A model generated the notes under the pieces. It worked only from the letters and a program-made list of their open reading frames with translations, was not told the origin of the DNA and ran no database searches. DNA of 64,000 nt from Kappaphycus alvarezii (Eukaryota > Rhodophyta > Florideophyceae > Gigartinales > Solieriaceae). The position numbers and the translations under genes are program-made. Below, in pieces: positions 11,156 to 22,926 of this stretch. The first letter of the stretch is position 1, and each line of letters begins with the position of its first letter. Location of the stretch: NCBI GenBank assembly GCA_002205965.3, contig NADL03000106.1:229834-293833 (forward strand). Direction: 5' to 3'.

Positions 11156-13430
11156 CTAGATTCCGTAGTGGGATGCTGGGCTTCCGAGTTCAACATCCGG
11201 GTGACCGGTTATAGCTTGTCTGCGGTACCATGGCCTTCTCTTGAGGGTCAAAGCTTCATAGCTCCGTAATACCGACGGAAGTTCCCGCAAGGGTAAAATG
11301 CATTCTGGGGAAATATGTCCCCGGCCATAGCATGTGTGGCATATGAGGTTATGGCGGCGACTTATCTGCTGTTTTTCGTAAGGTCGTGACGGTGATGGCG
11401 CCGACGCCCTCCCCAACCTGGGCGGTTGAAGTTTGTTGGCGGTCTGCGTATGGATTCGCGGTGCGGGAGTATTTCCTCGATCCGAGAGTAGAGAGAGGGA
11501 TCATAAGAGGTCTCTTCGGATATTGAAGTAAGTCCTTCCTCCGTCGTACAAGTTGGAATATCCGAAGCACCAGCTTGGTCAATAATGTGAGCCTCGTAGT
11601 CATTTCCATCGGCATCATACTCGATCGTTGAATTTTGAGATGCGGACGGAGAATCTAACAGGGCAACAGTCCGTGTCTTTGACGGGGACTTCGTATCCCA
11701 TCGAGAAGCCGTAATTCTGGCACTAGGTTTGACCGGACGGGACTCTCGAGACCTTTCGGAGCGCTTGAGAGCGAGCTCTGACGGAGATGCCTTGAATCTC
11801 GGCGTACTCGACAATATCTATGAAGGTAGCTGCCTTATTTGTGCGTCGATAATGGCTGACAACTCCTTGATTTAGGCCGTCGATGTACATCGTAATAAGC
11901 TCTTGGGCGTCATGAACGTTACCGCAACGGCTGCTGCGTCAGCGCAAATAGTAGTCACGTTCGCCTTCGTTGGGTAGCTGCTGAACATCTCGCATAGCGA
12001 GTACCACATTGTGTATGGCATCGTCAGTAAGGATCGAAGCATCCACTGGACTGCCTCCGGCCAGCTCGTGATACCTCCTGCTCCGGAGAAGTTGTTTCGG
12101 CGACAGAGCGAAATTGCCTTTCTGCAATTCCGGTTAAGAAGTCGGGAAGAACCCGAAAGGCTTGAGTTCTGTCATGCCCTGGAGGTTGAACTCCCTAACC
12201 ATCAGTGCCAGGAAAGCCAACACCATGATAGGGTCTTCACCAGAGAAAAATCCTTCCTCTTAATCTTTTGGGCAATGCGTCTGGCTTTCGTCCGAGCTTT
12301 CCCTGTCTGAGAGGAATTAAGTGACTGGGAAGTTCGCTTCAAGCGGTACGTACGATAGATAGCAGCCTACGGTACAAATATTTGTTGGCTGTAACTCCTC
12401 GAGACCTACCCACCCAGGGCCGGGTTCTTCACGAAGGCCAATTCGTGTCCTGGTGGATCTACCAGAGGTTGCTGATACAGTTTGGACCTTTGTTCGATAC
12501 GAGCGGTTCTTGGACTTCTTCGCGACCCGCGCCTTCTCATATCTTCCTTTCGGACGTCCAGTTTCATCCAGAGAGAGGTCCGAATCTGAATCCGTAGACG
12601 CATCTTCAGAATCATCTTCTCCAATTCCGTCGAAGCGAGCAAAGTCAGACGAAGATGAGTCCTTATGTAAGTTCCTATTGTTCTTCTTGACCCTGTTCTT
12701 GTTTAAGGACTTTGCTTTTCTTCCTCGTTGCGAACGGTCACGTTTGATCTCCATCCTTATCATAATCTTCGTCTCGTCATTAGTACGAGGTCCTTCAACA
12801 TCGGTAATACGAGAACCCCTGTTCCGGGTGAAGATCGAGGGTTTGGGTACCCGGTACAGCCCCAGACTCGAGACGACTTAGACGGGTGCTGATACGTTCG
12901 GCTCTTTCTATACCCGTAGCTTTTTCGACGGCTAGGTCTTCCAGCAAACGTTAACATCCTGCCTCAGAGTGGCAACCTCATCCCGCAGGGTTCCTACAAC
13001 TTTTAAGTCACTAATGCTGTTTAGACGAGCTTCTTGCTGACGAAAGTCAACATCAAACCGGACTTCGCTCGTCTTCAGAGATTCCGAATTGCAGTTATCT
13101 CTCCTTTAACGTTTCAATCTCCGTGCGCACCAAGTGCAAATCTCCTCCCGAGAGAAGCATCATGCTCCAGGCAGCGGAGTCAATGTCCTGTGGGGGTGCT
13201 TCCGTGACCGATGGTATGTCTCCGGCCACAGACCTGGAACGAGTCTGCGTACGGGGTACTGTTGAGGAGGCTACACCTTTTGTGCAGTGCCCGCTCGAGT
13301 ACGAGGACTAAGATCCAACGGAAGACATTCCATTCGTAGTCCAAATATTCCTTATCTGCCGGGGGCTTGACCACGAGGAACCGAGAAATTAACAACGGTT
13401 GATAAAGGGCGTTTCAATCCTCAACAATGA
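11156..13430 (-). mobile_element. Z gag region (fossil)
   Basis: A zinc knuckle CHTCYGRGHISPEC (about 11310-11355) marks the nucleocapsid end of gag. Upstream on the minus strand are Arg/Ser-rich pieces (11362-11814), a capsid-like piece (11939-12127, with ALSPKQLLRSRRYHEL) and a charged N-terminal part rich in Lys, Arg and Asp (12317-12763). The region reaches to near 13430, about 80 bp from the primer-binding site. Gag forms the virus-like particle. The reading frame is broken several times. Confidence 0.7.
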
Positions 13431-13510
13431 AAGAGGAGACTATCACTTGGAAGTAGAGTTACCAGAGGTGAGACTTGAAAATCTTCGACTTCGGAGTTGA
13501 TAATAGTTCT

Positions 13511-13524
13511 AGGTCGGGAGACCA
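13511..13524 (-). promoter_or_regulatory. Putative primer-binding site of Z
   Basis: Six bases inside the 5' LTR the minus strand reads TGGTCTCCCGACCT. It begins with the TGG expected opposite a tRNA 3' CCA end. The complementary tRNA would end in AGGTCGGGAGACCA. Which tRNA this is cannot be told here. Confidence 0.6.
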
Positions 13525-13530
13525 GATTTG

Positions 13531-14520
13531 TGTAGTGCAATGCGCGGTGCGCAGTTCTTCTCGTCTAGGAACGGAACACGTCAGACAATGAGAAAAAACA
13601 CACACACACGAAGACCACAGGGTGTTCGCTGTCCCTCTTTCTCTTTAAGCACCCTGCGATGCAGTAGCACAGCTCGCCGACGCGAGGAGAAATGGGTTGG
13701 AAGAGCGAGGGTAATTCCTTGGCGGCTGGACGGTATACTTGTTCCGGGTTGTAAGGCCGGACCGTGGTCCGCGGAATGCTAGAAACTTGGAATGGTCGAT
13801 TCCAAAGAATCGCAGACACCAGAGTGTAATACAACAAAGAAGAGTAGTATTGGGTCAGCTGTGCTGAATTATCTCCTTTGGAGATAAGGTGTTGTCCAAG
13901 AGATGTGTTGTCACCAACGACAACCTTGAAGTTCCTATTTGTATATAGACGCCGGAGTCCGGGGCGCCAAGCGTGAGTAAATATCCAAACAAACAAAAGG
14001 GTAGTATAATATTGGTAGAGAGGGGGAATAGAAAGGGGACCCGGGCGGATAAACGTGGCTATAGCCAAAGTTGCCGTTGGCAAGGTTTCTGCAAAGGCGG
14101 AAGTTGGGAGTCAAGTTCAGAGCCAACACCGGGTGGCTGCTTAATCTGGGGCCCTAGTGGCCAGGTAGATATAAATAATAAGTAACTAGGTTAGGGTTAT
14201 CTAGGACGGCGGGGTGAGTGAGGTTAGGGAGCCAAGTTAGGGAGATCCAAGTTAGGGATAAGTAAAGTCGACACTTGGCCCAATAGGTACGTTTCACTTG
14301 CGAAAATATCAGGTCCCATTTGGGGGCCGATTAATCCACATTGCAAGCCCCAAGCCCCATCGGGTGGGGATACAGTACCCAAAATAATAGTGGCCGACAA
14401 AAGAAAATTGTCCTTACTGTACTGTACAGTGCCTGCTAGTTAGCAGCGAATCAGATCAAAAAAAGATCATAAAACTAGCTCTGTTGATGGCAGTGCAGTA
14501 TGTGTGCCATTTGCAGTACA
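13531..14520 (-). repeat. Z 5' LTR
   Basis: Direct repeat of 1673-2710. It starts TGTAGTGCAATG and ends TTGCAGTACA on the plus strand. It shares the CA run (near 13607), the TTATCTCC-TTT-GGAGATAA core (13868-13886) and the TTAGGG-like stretch near 14190-14260 with the other LTR. Confidence 0.9.
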
Positions 14521-15640
14521 AAATAAAACCTGCTGAAAGAAAGAATCAAATTATTGAGTGCTTTTTATAATGGTTTAGGTCATTGGGATATCGGAACAAC
14601 AAAGCGATTCATTACAAATGGATTTTGGTGACCCAATGTACAAAAGGGTATTAAAAAGTTTTTCAAAAGCTATGACGCCCATTAAAAGGTCACTCTTATC
14701 CGGAAGGTCAGAACTAAACGAAGGTTCTCGACTTCAGATTTTTTTTGAAGCTTTTTCAATCTGTTTTGCCGGTGTACTCAAAGAGACGTCTTTTGGAAGC
14801 AAATATATTCTCACAGAAGTTGGTTAACTTACTGGCTGGCCATTTACAGTCGCAGATAAGGAGGTTACGGTAGAGTAGGTCCGTAATTGTTTACAAAAAA
14901 GAAATAATTGAGGCATTTGTTCTGCCTAGAGGATAATACTGGATAACGATATTTGTGTCGCGTCAACGATATTTCTGTGCTTTTTGAGAGAAAATATAAT
15001 AATTTGAAAACGGTTCTTGCTTATATTTCTATTTTTAAAGGAAAACCAGAAATGATAGTAGGAAAAATCAGGAAGAAAATCTCGAAAAATATGAAAGGCG
15101 TATACATCGATTGGTAAGAACAATAAAATTACTTACGGTTATTTCCGAAGAAGTTGAGTAAATGGTCGCGCAACGTTCGAGGTAATATACTGAAAAGCTA
15201 CAAAAACTCTATAAGGAGATGTTAATGCAAATATATATTCGATGCGAGAATGCAGGGAAATAGCGTATGGGCCCCTGAAATTTGGAGACTGCACCTAAAG
15301 TTATAAAACAAATGAAAAGAAATTTCAAATTGTCAAGCTTGAAAGTTTTAGATGGCTTCAAATTTAGTGTTTTCCATCTAAATTGCATGCTGCAGTCTAT
15401 AAATTAGCTATCCATTTAATCAAAAAGCCGAAACTCTTGCACTTTTATGGAGGAGAAACGCCGCATTAAAGCTTTGTTCGAACTCAGGGAAGATATCAAG
15501 GAGGGCTACTGACCCTACCCGCCTCGTTCTTTACGATCCCAGACATAAATAGTTTCTTCTCACGGAGAACTATGTGAAACCACGAGACTTCATCATTCAT
15601 AGCTGTGGAATTATGTCTTTATAAAAAGTGAGCTTAGGAA
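14521..15640 (+). mobile_element. X-A integrase region (fossil)
   Basis: Continuation of X-A after element Z. Frames show GHWDIGTTKRF (near 14580), equivalent to GHWDLETTKN in element Y's integrase zinc domain. The catalytic-core start follows with FFEAFSICFAGVLKETSFG and SKYILTEVGWLTGWPFT (14740-14850), and later KYERRIHRLVRTIK. The first about 58 bases repeat the last bases of the left part (1622-1672). Collinear with 36.57-37.65 kb in X-B. Very decayed. Confidence 0.75.
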
Positions 15641-16620
15641 TGGTTTGGCGCGTGATTATTACGAGCTCCATGTCATCATCCATTTTTAAATTAAACCCTT
15701 CATATATTTACGTACGATGAACGGCCCAATGACTTCCCAAGAATATCAACAATTACTAAGAATTATGTACTCGTTACGAAACGGGAGTTTTATGGAATCA
15801 GGTACAAAATGTTTGAAAAAGTATATATCATAATTCTGTCGGAAGATATGGTGGAAAGTATTTACCAGCGAACTTTGGAAAGATTATCTGAATATTGTTC
15901 GCCCGTTTTTTAAGGCCATCAAGATATATATCTTAGAGGGTCAAATGTACTACTAGATATGGAGTGTCTACTAGTGCTGTACCCGCTACAAGAACCTCAG
16001 CTTACACCTAGCCAAAATGAAAGTTTAAGTAGGGAAGATGATTCTTCTAAGACAGTAATGGTGATCCAGAGAGGACCTTATGATGACCAAACACGCTGAT
16101 TAGATGCTCAAAAATTCCCCTGAGGGGATCATCTTCCGACCACAGTTAGCGACGAAACGAGCGAGAACGACCATCTAAAAAACCTGCTGCATCCTACTCC
16201 TTATCTCTTCTATGTAATCATGCACAACATACAGTCAGTAGAAGGAGAATATAATTTTGCCTACCCAATAATTCTCACGACGGGACCGATGCGCAAGTCA
16301 TCGAAAATTTCACGAGAAGCATTGTTCTATGTTTTCAGGTGCTACACGGACAGCTCTTATCATACAACGACTCATTTTTGTTATTTTGCGCCTTCCGTTT
16401 TATAGATATATATCTAGCTTTCTTCGAAATCTTCCGGGTGATTATGTATATTACATATTTTACTTCACTCAAGAGTTATTTGGAAAAGATACATAAGAAT
16501 AGCGCATACGAACCAATTTTGATACTACAAAACCTATGTATGAAGAAATGGTACGAATTGAAGTGCCAGTGGCGCATATTTACCTTTTGGAACATCAAGT
16601 TGGTAATCAGCTAAATTCTT
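15640..16620 (+). other. X-A post-integrase accessory region, duplicated domain
   Basis: Downstream of integrase, pieces read DYYELHVIIHF then RTMNGPMTSQEYQQLLRIM (15655-15770). After an acidic linker a second related piece appears (MLHGQLLSYNDSFLLFCAF, 16339-16395). The same order (domain 1, a linker with an AVM-TRG-like stretch, domain 2) is seen in element Y (60.5 to 59.7 kb) and X-B (37.67-38.58 kb). No known family is recognised. It sits where an env-like or other third ORF would be. The region is broken and no complete frame remains. Confidence 0.5.
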
Positions 16621-17139
16621 ATCCGTCTGAAATGCCTTAAATCTTATCAATGAGGTAACTGATAATGCTAACGCCAACGGAGACTGCAGAGGATCAGTAA
16701 CGTGAAAATCCATAGGCACCTCTAGAAATATTGGACAAAAAACCGAGGAGACGTGAAGAACAGGGACGTTGACCGCAATTTGTGGGGGAGTGGGGTGCAC
16801 TGGACATTCATCGGTAGAAAAAGTATCAGGATAAAGGTCCAACGTTAAGTGCAGTTTCTGAATTTCCAAGATGCTTTTTAACTTGGTTGGATGTGCCAAA
16901 TTTATGAGTTGTTTTTATTAATTATGATACGGTAGTATTAGTTGATATCAGTGAACGCCAAGGTTCTGAGAAAAATCAAAAGGAATTCTAGAAACTTTTT
17001 ATACTGGATACATCATTTACATTCCTGGCTGATAGATGGAGGCTACGGAGGTAGCATCTAGATATTTTCTTGAATACGTGTCTTCATACTGGTTATCTCT
17101 GTCAATAAAATTCTATTGAATCAATTTTATGGTACTAAT
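16621..17139 (+). other. X-A region between accessory ORF and terminal module
   Basis: AT-rich, no clear coding potential on the plus strand. It is collinear with 38.62-39.24 kb in X-B, where a 94-bp unit that occurs once here (16840-16930) is tandemly duplicated. Near 17030-17090 it resembles the start of Y's 3' region (59.2-59.3 kb, antisense). Confidence 0.45.
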
Positions 17140-17487
17140 TTATATGTTTGCCCCTTTAAGGTTAGGCGAAAAGTAATTTTAAGCTGTGTAAGCCGCATAC
17201 TCGAGTAAAGTTCAGACATGTCGGCAAAGAACTTCAAGTGCGTACGCAAATGGTTGCGATGTTTTAATTCAGCTCCTAAACGAATAAGCTTCTCGTTTTA
17301 TTTATCCACTGATCATAAATGGAAGAGCATGCCCCTTCAAGACTCACATGTAACCACTTAGCCTGCCGTCCTTATCCACTTCTTTTCTTTCCCACAGCTA
17401 TACCACAGTAGCACTTTTTCGCTAATAATACTTACATCTTAGAATAATTTTTTCTGACAATCCCTTCCTCGCTGATTTTTTCTTACC
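17140..17487 (+). repeat. X-A terminal module (LTR-like 3' end with decayed TATA box and ORF)
   Basis: Matches 43445-43794, 39241-39578 and, antisense, 59150-58797. In the better copies it holds a TATATAAG box followed by an ORF of roughly 95 codons that runs to the element's 3' end. Here the box is degraded to TAATTTTAAG and the ORF is not open. The end is set by comparison with the TATCA end at 39578. Confidence 0.55.
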
Positions 17488-18350
17488 CAGGGGCACAGTT
17501 CAGCTAAAGAATTAATATGAATCCGATCAATCTGACTAGCGTAAGAGGAAGTTTCCATCGTGCTACTCTTCAAAGGTCTAATTGTGGCTATATTTGCTAG
17601 TTTTACTGTTTGTTCGTTTCAAAATTAGATTGAAATGAACAGGGATTTCTATTTGAACTGATTTATGATTTTTCGCTTCCCATCTGAATGCACTACCAGC
17701 TAAATTCTAGTTGCCGAAGTATTCGTGTGGTTTCGAATTAAATAAATCTGTTTCGCTAGATTATCTCTTCGCTAGAATCGGCCTTTTACTCCACTCACAG
17801 ATGCAAAAAATCGTTGCGGCAGCTACTTGTCCAACGCAGAATGTCTTTCAGCTGGCCTGACACCATACTTACTAGAACTCCCCTGCTTGTCCCTTCTTTT
17901 TAAACATTTATGCTTCCAAAAAGCTCTTGAAACAGTCTGCAGTGTCTCCAAGAAGTAAAGAACTCAAAAGTTTCCCGTGAAATTGGATTAATCTCATACA
18001 TCCCGAGACTGAATGATTCTTTATTGATAAAAATTTCACACATTATTATTTCTTGCAGCGATGAAACAACGCTAATTTACTGTACTATTACATTCAAACG
18101 CTCAAACTCGGGAGTTTGCAATATTTTTCTTTTTTTAATTGTCCGATTTCGACCCAAATTGCAGCAAATAGGAGACCGGAGCTAATTGTCCAGATTTGCA
18201 GAATAGAAGATCTAGACTAGTGGATTTAAGAAATCCCGATTCGGTAAAGATATTCTGAAGGGCTTGCTCTACGTCAAACTAAGTCATGAAGTTCTAGAAA
18301 GAAAGAAAAATTGGTTTGCACACCTTTGATTGAATATTGAGAAAAGAATC
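17488..18350. other. Spacer between two convergent X-family ends
   Basis: About 860 bp, AT-rich, no ORF of note. It is preserved at nearly the same length in X-B (39579-40440). I see no motif, so it may be host DNA trapped between two insertions before the unit was duplicated. Confidence 0.4.
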
Positions 18351-19717
18351 TGATAGGGTATTAATATTGTCGACGGAAAAAGGAGCCATCAACTACCCTT
18401 GATGAGAGTTGTTGCAAGCTGCTAGAGTGCTACAGTCAAAGTTACTTGACAAGGACGGCGATTGTAAATTAAAGGAGCATAACTGCTCTAGTAACAAAAT
18501 ATGAAGTTGCAAACCCTTCCACATCGCTTAGGACATGGAAGCTGATCAAAGATTTTTTGGTTCGAAGATGAATCTTAATTTTCCTTCCGTCTTCTTGAAG
18601 AAGCAATTTATTTAGGTTATATAGACATTTTTCCAAACTTAAGTCTCGATATGACTACTGAAAGCACTAGAAAGCACAAGAAAAGACTTTATGCGGACGC
18701 AGATCATTTGATCATAGATACTTGACAGAAACTAAAAATATTTTAATCCTAACAAGCCTCATCCTGTATATCGGGCTCTAGCATTTTCCTCAAGACGTCA
18801 TAAGTACCAATTTTGTCCCTACTCATAACCGCAAACGATTCGTGATTGCCTTCCTCGTCAACCAAAAAATCCAGCTCAGCCAAATTCTCTCTCACCGTAT
18901 CCATGACTAGAACCACCGCTTTCATCCAATGCTTTCCTTCTACTCACTTATGTTCTGATCGACCTCTCCTTTCTTCATCTACGGACTCATCGACCCCGAC
19001 TTCTTCATCTACAGACTTTTCTCGCCCTCCTCTTTTCCTCCTGTCTAACAGGAGTATTCTAGAGCACCTCATTCCTCGAAGCACTCCACAGCTTTAGATT
19101 CTTTTCCAAATCAAGTCCCCGACCTCTTGTGCTCTGAACTCTACCATGTGCCGAGCGAAGAGCTGTGTCGGGCTATTTTTTATTTGACGATGAAGGTAGT
19201 TCCATTCTTCGGTTGGGCCCGAGGTGAGAAACGGAGGGACGCTAAGGGGACAAGGATGGCGTGATTTCGAAATGGGGCGGGAAGGTCGAATTCCATTCGT
19301 TGTGGTTGTAAAGGGGTTTAAAATTGTCAAGTTGATATTTGATTACCGCAAATAAATTTTCGCCTGCACCCGAGGCATTTAAACAGATCTATCACCCTGA
19401 GGTCTACGAGCTTGTAGAATCAAGAAAAATGGATTATTGTTGGTGTTGTGATGGGTGGAAATTTGTGGAAAACGCATTTAAGGGATAATTTGGGGCGAAA
19501 AGCACGTGTAAGGGTCTTAATTATGAATACATATATTAACAATTGAAGAAGATTAAACGAACTGAAGCGATTAAAAAATTACTAGCAAAGAAGAGTCTAA
19601 CTACACATAAAAGAGAAAAGGAGCATAAGAGAGCAGTATGAAGAAAAATAAAAAAATTCGTCGCATAAAAGAAAAAGGAAAACGAATAACCAGCGAACAT
19701 CCACTTTCCGTTGTGCA
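18351..19717 (-). mobile_element. Mini X-family element, inverted copy A
   Basis: Minus-strand relative of the 1.3-kb mini element at 42484-43794. On the minus strand it starts TGCACAACGG, carries a gag-like acidic ORF region, then a TATATAAC box (18617-18624) and decayed terminal ORF, and ends ACCCTATCA. The ends follow the TG...CA rule. It lies tail to tail with X-A. No target-site duplication is obvious, and both coding parts are broken. Confidence 0.55.
18765..19330 (-). other. Acidic gag-like ORF region of mini element A
   Basis: Open pieces on the minus strand: EEWNYLHRQIKNSPTQLFAR and VEFRAQEVGDLIWKRI (19094-19215), an acidic stretch with DEEVGVDES, and an end reading IGTYDVLRKMLEPDIQDEAC (18765-18825). 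Copy B at 41.28-40.85 kb has the matching pieces, which points to past protein-level constraint. No domain family is recognised. A capsid or Gag role is inferred from its position only. Confidence 0.4.
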
Positions 19718-20875
19718 TTAAAAATTGAGAACCACAAACAAATTTACTAGATTATCTAAAGTTAAAACAGCTAAATCATGAAGTATAACATACCTCGCGT
19801 GTTTGTTGCATAAGCCGTTAGTAACTGCCTCGACAGAGTTGGTGAAGCTAAGAGGGTTAGGTGAGGCAATATTAGAAAAAGAAAATTTCCATGAGATGGT
19901 TAGGTTGCTACCGTCCCATCCCAAATTACGCTAAAAAAATGAAATATCGTCAGTCACAGACTTCACGAGATGTGATAGTAGTCTTGAAGTGTCTATCCTC
20001 CTCACATATGGTTTATCTATAAGTATGAGATTGCCTCCACCTGTAGCGGGTCATTCTACTCGTCTCTGTAACATAAATTTCACGCTAAAGCCTTTTCGTG
20101 GCGATATTCGTTCAGAGAACCGAGAAATCGGTCGACCACTAATTTAGCTCCCTCATAACAGATTTCTGTCTTGCGGAAGCTTACTGCATGTTCTGTTTAC
20201 GTGTTGAAAAAGCTATACTACTACCAGCGAACTTGAAAAGAGAGCGGTAACGATGCGAAGTATTATATCGAATGAGAGAGAAATCCAAGTATCCAAATGA
20301 CACGACATACTTCAAGTCATAATATAATAGACGACCAGCGGACGCAATATTTTGATTCCACAGGTATAAAGAAAAAAATAATCAAAGAAATAAAACCAAT
20401 GATGCGAAGAACAGAGATTAATTGTGATTGGGCCATGAAGGATAAATGGATGATGGGAGGCAAGAGAACAAGTGACTACTTGGGGAACGAAAGAAGCGGA
20501 CACTGTTTCCAAGTTTTCGGTCATATATACAGCCCTGTTCAAGTGGTTTGGCCAGCAGTGCAAGCCATGCTTGCGCAACATCCATTTAATCCGTAGAAAA
20601 TCTTTAGCTTAGAGTAGTCTAGAATAAATAGAGCGAGCGTAGAATTTACGTATTGTATAAACTGATTATTACCTTGACTGCGTGACTTGCTTATAGTATT
20701 ACAGTAGTGTAGCCAATTTTCGTTGACGCCTCTTACAATAGTCACCCATAATTTTCCAATTACAACTCCGAATTAAACATTGAGAATTACAAATACGAAG
20801 TAGTAATTTTCGGGAGTGCGGTCACAGCAAGTAGCCGAAGAAAAGAACGAATCATCACACGACTAAACTAGACCA
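19718..20875. other. No recognisable gene
   Basis: AT-rich sequence between the mini element and the DIRS-type element. Open frames up to about 100 codons exist on both strands (near 20300-20600) and overlap each other, with no motif. It may include the unrecognised 3' end of the DIRS-type element. Confidence 0.5.
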
Positions 20876-22173
20876 TCAAGATATGATTTGCGAAACGTGC
20901 GCCCCGCAGATCGATCTCCCCAAATTAAGATGCGATACTCTTGACCTCCAATTGCTGAACATTCTGATACAGCACCAATGCGAGGCGAATGCGAGGGCCA
21001 CGAAACTTGTGGTGGCAGGGTCACATTGATGCGAGATGACACTGAGCGAATTCAAACCTTCATCGTACGTGCGCATAGACAAGCGAATTCTAGGAAGTGC
21101 CTAGTAGTGCCTGGTGCGAGATCCATCATTGCAGCGTAGCGAATCTTCCCGAAGAACCAAATCGATGAGACTATACGTATAGCGAGGATTTCTCTTGAAC
21201 GATAGGATGTGTGCGACACGCTGGCGGTTTTTGCGTATAGCCATAGCAATATCGACAGAGTTTCGCGGGAAGGAGATATTTTGCAGATGAAGCGAGACTC
21301 CAGCTTCTCCACGTTCGTAGAACACGTAGCTGACCAAAATTGCACAAGTGTTCCGTACAAAATCGACGTCTGAAACTTGGGCAGCCATTCCAGTGGTTAA
21401 TATCATCTTATCGCAGAGCTCGGTAGAGCTCGACGCTCCATTGAGCGATCAGGATCGGCGATAATTTTCAGGTGCAAATCACTTTGTTGAAATGCATCAA
21501 TAGCTAGTTGGACCAACGGAGAAATTCTGAGAGGCCGACCCATCTGTGTGTGCGCTGTTGTAACTGCCGAGAGATAGTAAAGTAGAGATGCCCATCCATC
21601 ACAGTTTTCGTCAAACAACCACCATATGTGGCGAAGTAGACAAATTTCAGAACTGTCAAATAAATGAATACCATATTCTGTGGAAAACGTTTCCCATTTC
21701 TTCCATAGAATCTTATTCGAGCGCAAATTATTTGGCGCCCTAGCCTTTTACACTAAGCGAGCGATAGTAGTACCACCCGTAGAATCTCCCAATCCAGATG
21801 AAGTGAGGACCGATGGCTGTGGCGTAACAGCTAGCGAAAGAGTGGTGAATTCTTCTGCGAGATTATCCAAACGCTGATTTTCAACGACGGAGCGGGAATT
21901 TGCGGCGGAGCCCATAGCGGAGGCAGGTAGAGCTTATCGGCGTTGAACATTTGTGGTTGTGCAAACTGGACTAGGCGATCGAAACAAGATTGTGCGCGCC
22001 GGTGCAGCATTACCAATATTTCTGAGGCGTTCTCTAGGAATATTTTCTCCACCACAAGCGGTATCGATTTTAACGGCGGGTTCCAAAAGTTGGCTTCGTG
22101 ACGTCCGTCTAGCGATAAGGCGTCGATCACTGGGGAGAGAGGGGATGCGAATCCGCAACTGAACCTCCTGCAT
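20876..22173 (-). mobile_element. DIRS-type tyrosine recombinase region
   Basis: Pieces include the N-terminal SAM-like helices (MRSNKILWKKWETFSTEYG, 21670-21726) and a catalytic-domain start with VDFVRNTCAILVSYVFYERG (21300-21390). The C-terminal part shows SHQCDPATTSFVALAFASHW and FSNWRSRVSHLNLG (20905-21030), positioned like the HxxR...GxW...Y end of the recombinase. Upstream (21831-22173) is a linker of unclear function. Confidence 0.65.
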
Positions 22174-22248
22174 ATGCGGTTGCTGCTTTCCGCGAACCTA
22201 TCGATGGTCAGTGGATACTTGGACAGTAGGAGATGTAGAGGCCTTGTG

Positions 22249-22922
22249 TTAATGCGCCAGTCGTCTAAGGTTTGAAGACGAGAGAGTCGGTCGGCGAATC
22301 GATTGACGGCAGAAGGGAGGTACCCCGATTCTATTGTGATTCCGAGCTTGAGCAGTAGGCGATGTAGAGCCTGTAGTTCGATAATGGGCGGTCAGGAACG
22401 AGTTGTCATGGCGTTTATAATATATACAACGGCTTGATTGTCTTCCCAAACTTTCAAGTGAATAATATCCTTCAGAAGTGAAGCGAATGCGCGAAAGTTG
22501 TCCGCTACTGCTCGTTTCTCCAGGAACGTGATTGATTTGGCGCAAAGGACGGAATCAAATATCCCACGCGCTTCCCATGTTCCTTCTGATCCCGGTAAAA
22601 TATCCAATACGAGAGTTACCCCTTGCCTTATCGAGGTTGATGCGTCTGAGTGTAGCGCCAGACTTGGGAGTGGGGCCGAATCCGGTCGTTTCGGTGGCTT
22701 TTCTGCTAGATCCCTCCAGTAACGAAGATCCTGTAGAGCTACGTGAAGCAAACGGACCCGTTCCTTCAGGTTTTTCTTGGGCATCTTGAGGTTCTCGTAG
22801 AGGGACCGGATGTAGAAGCGCGCGAGAGGAATTGCGAGCGAACATGTTATTGCGACTCCTGCGAAGTGACAAGGTAGCTGGCCGTCGACCAGCTGGTGTT
22901 TCCAGCGTGCTGGGTGAAACAA
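22249..22922 (-). mobile_element. DIRS-type RNase H-like region
   Basis: A 176-codon open piece with SLALHSDASTSIRQGVTLVL followed by LEKRAVADNFRAFASLLKDI and KVWEDNQAVVYIINAM. This is the D...E...D pattern of the RNase H fold found after RT in DIRS elements, with a preceding RFYIRSLYENLKMPKKN segment typical of the RT-RNase H connection. Confidence 0.7.
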
Positions 22923-22926
22923 CTGC

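Larger units (their letters stand above)
1673..14520 (-). mobile_element. Element Z: Ty3/gypsy LTR retrotransposon, complete outline, broken
   Basis: A full-outline LTR element on the minus strand. Its 5' LTR lies at 13531-14520 and its 3' LTR at 1673-2710. Both LTRs begin TGTAGT and end in TACA on the plus strand. A primer-binding site adjoins the 5' LTR and a polypurine tract adjoins the 3' LTR. Internal order on the minus strand is gag, zinc knuckle, protease, RT, RNase H, integrase, then a 4-kb post-pol region with an antisense coding stretch (4237-6240) and a LINE fragment (2811-3449). By eye the LTRs differ by a few per cent plus several small indels, so it is younger than the X copy it interrupts but not recent. 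The coding frame is broken roughly a dozen times or more. It is nested inside X-A. Confidence 0.9.

Noticed and set aside
16534-16899. Minus-strand 121-codon ORF
   Set aside because: It lies antisense to the X accessory region and is not open in the X-B equivalent (38.58-38.9 kb), so probably chance.
20297-20596. 100-codon ORFs on both strands
   Set aside because: They overlap each other, with no motif or repeat support.
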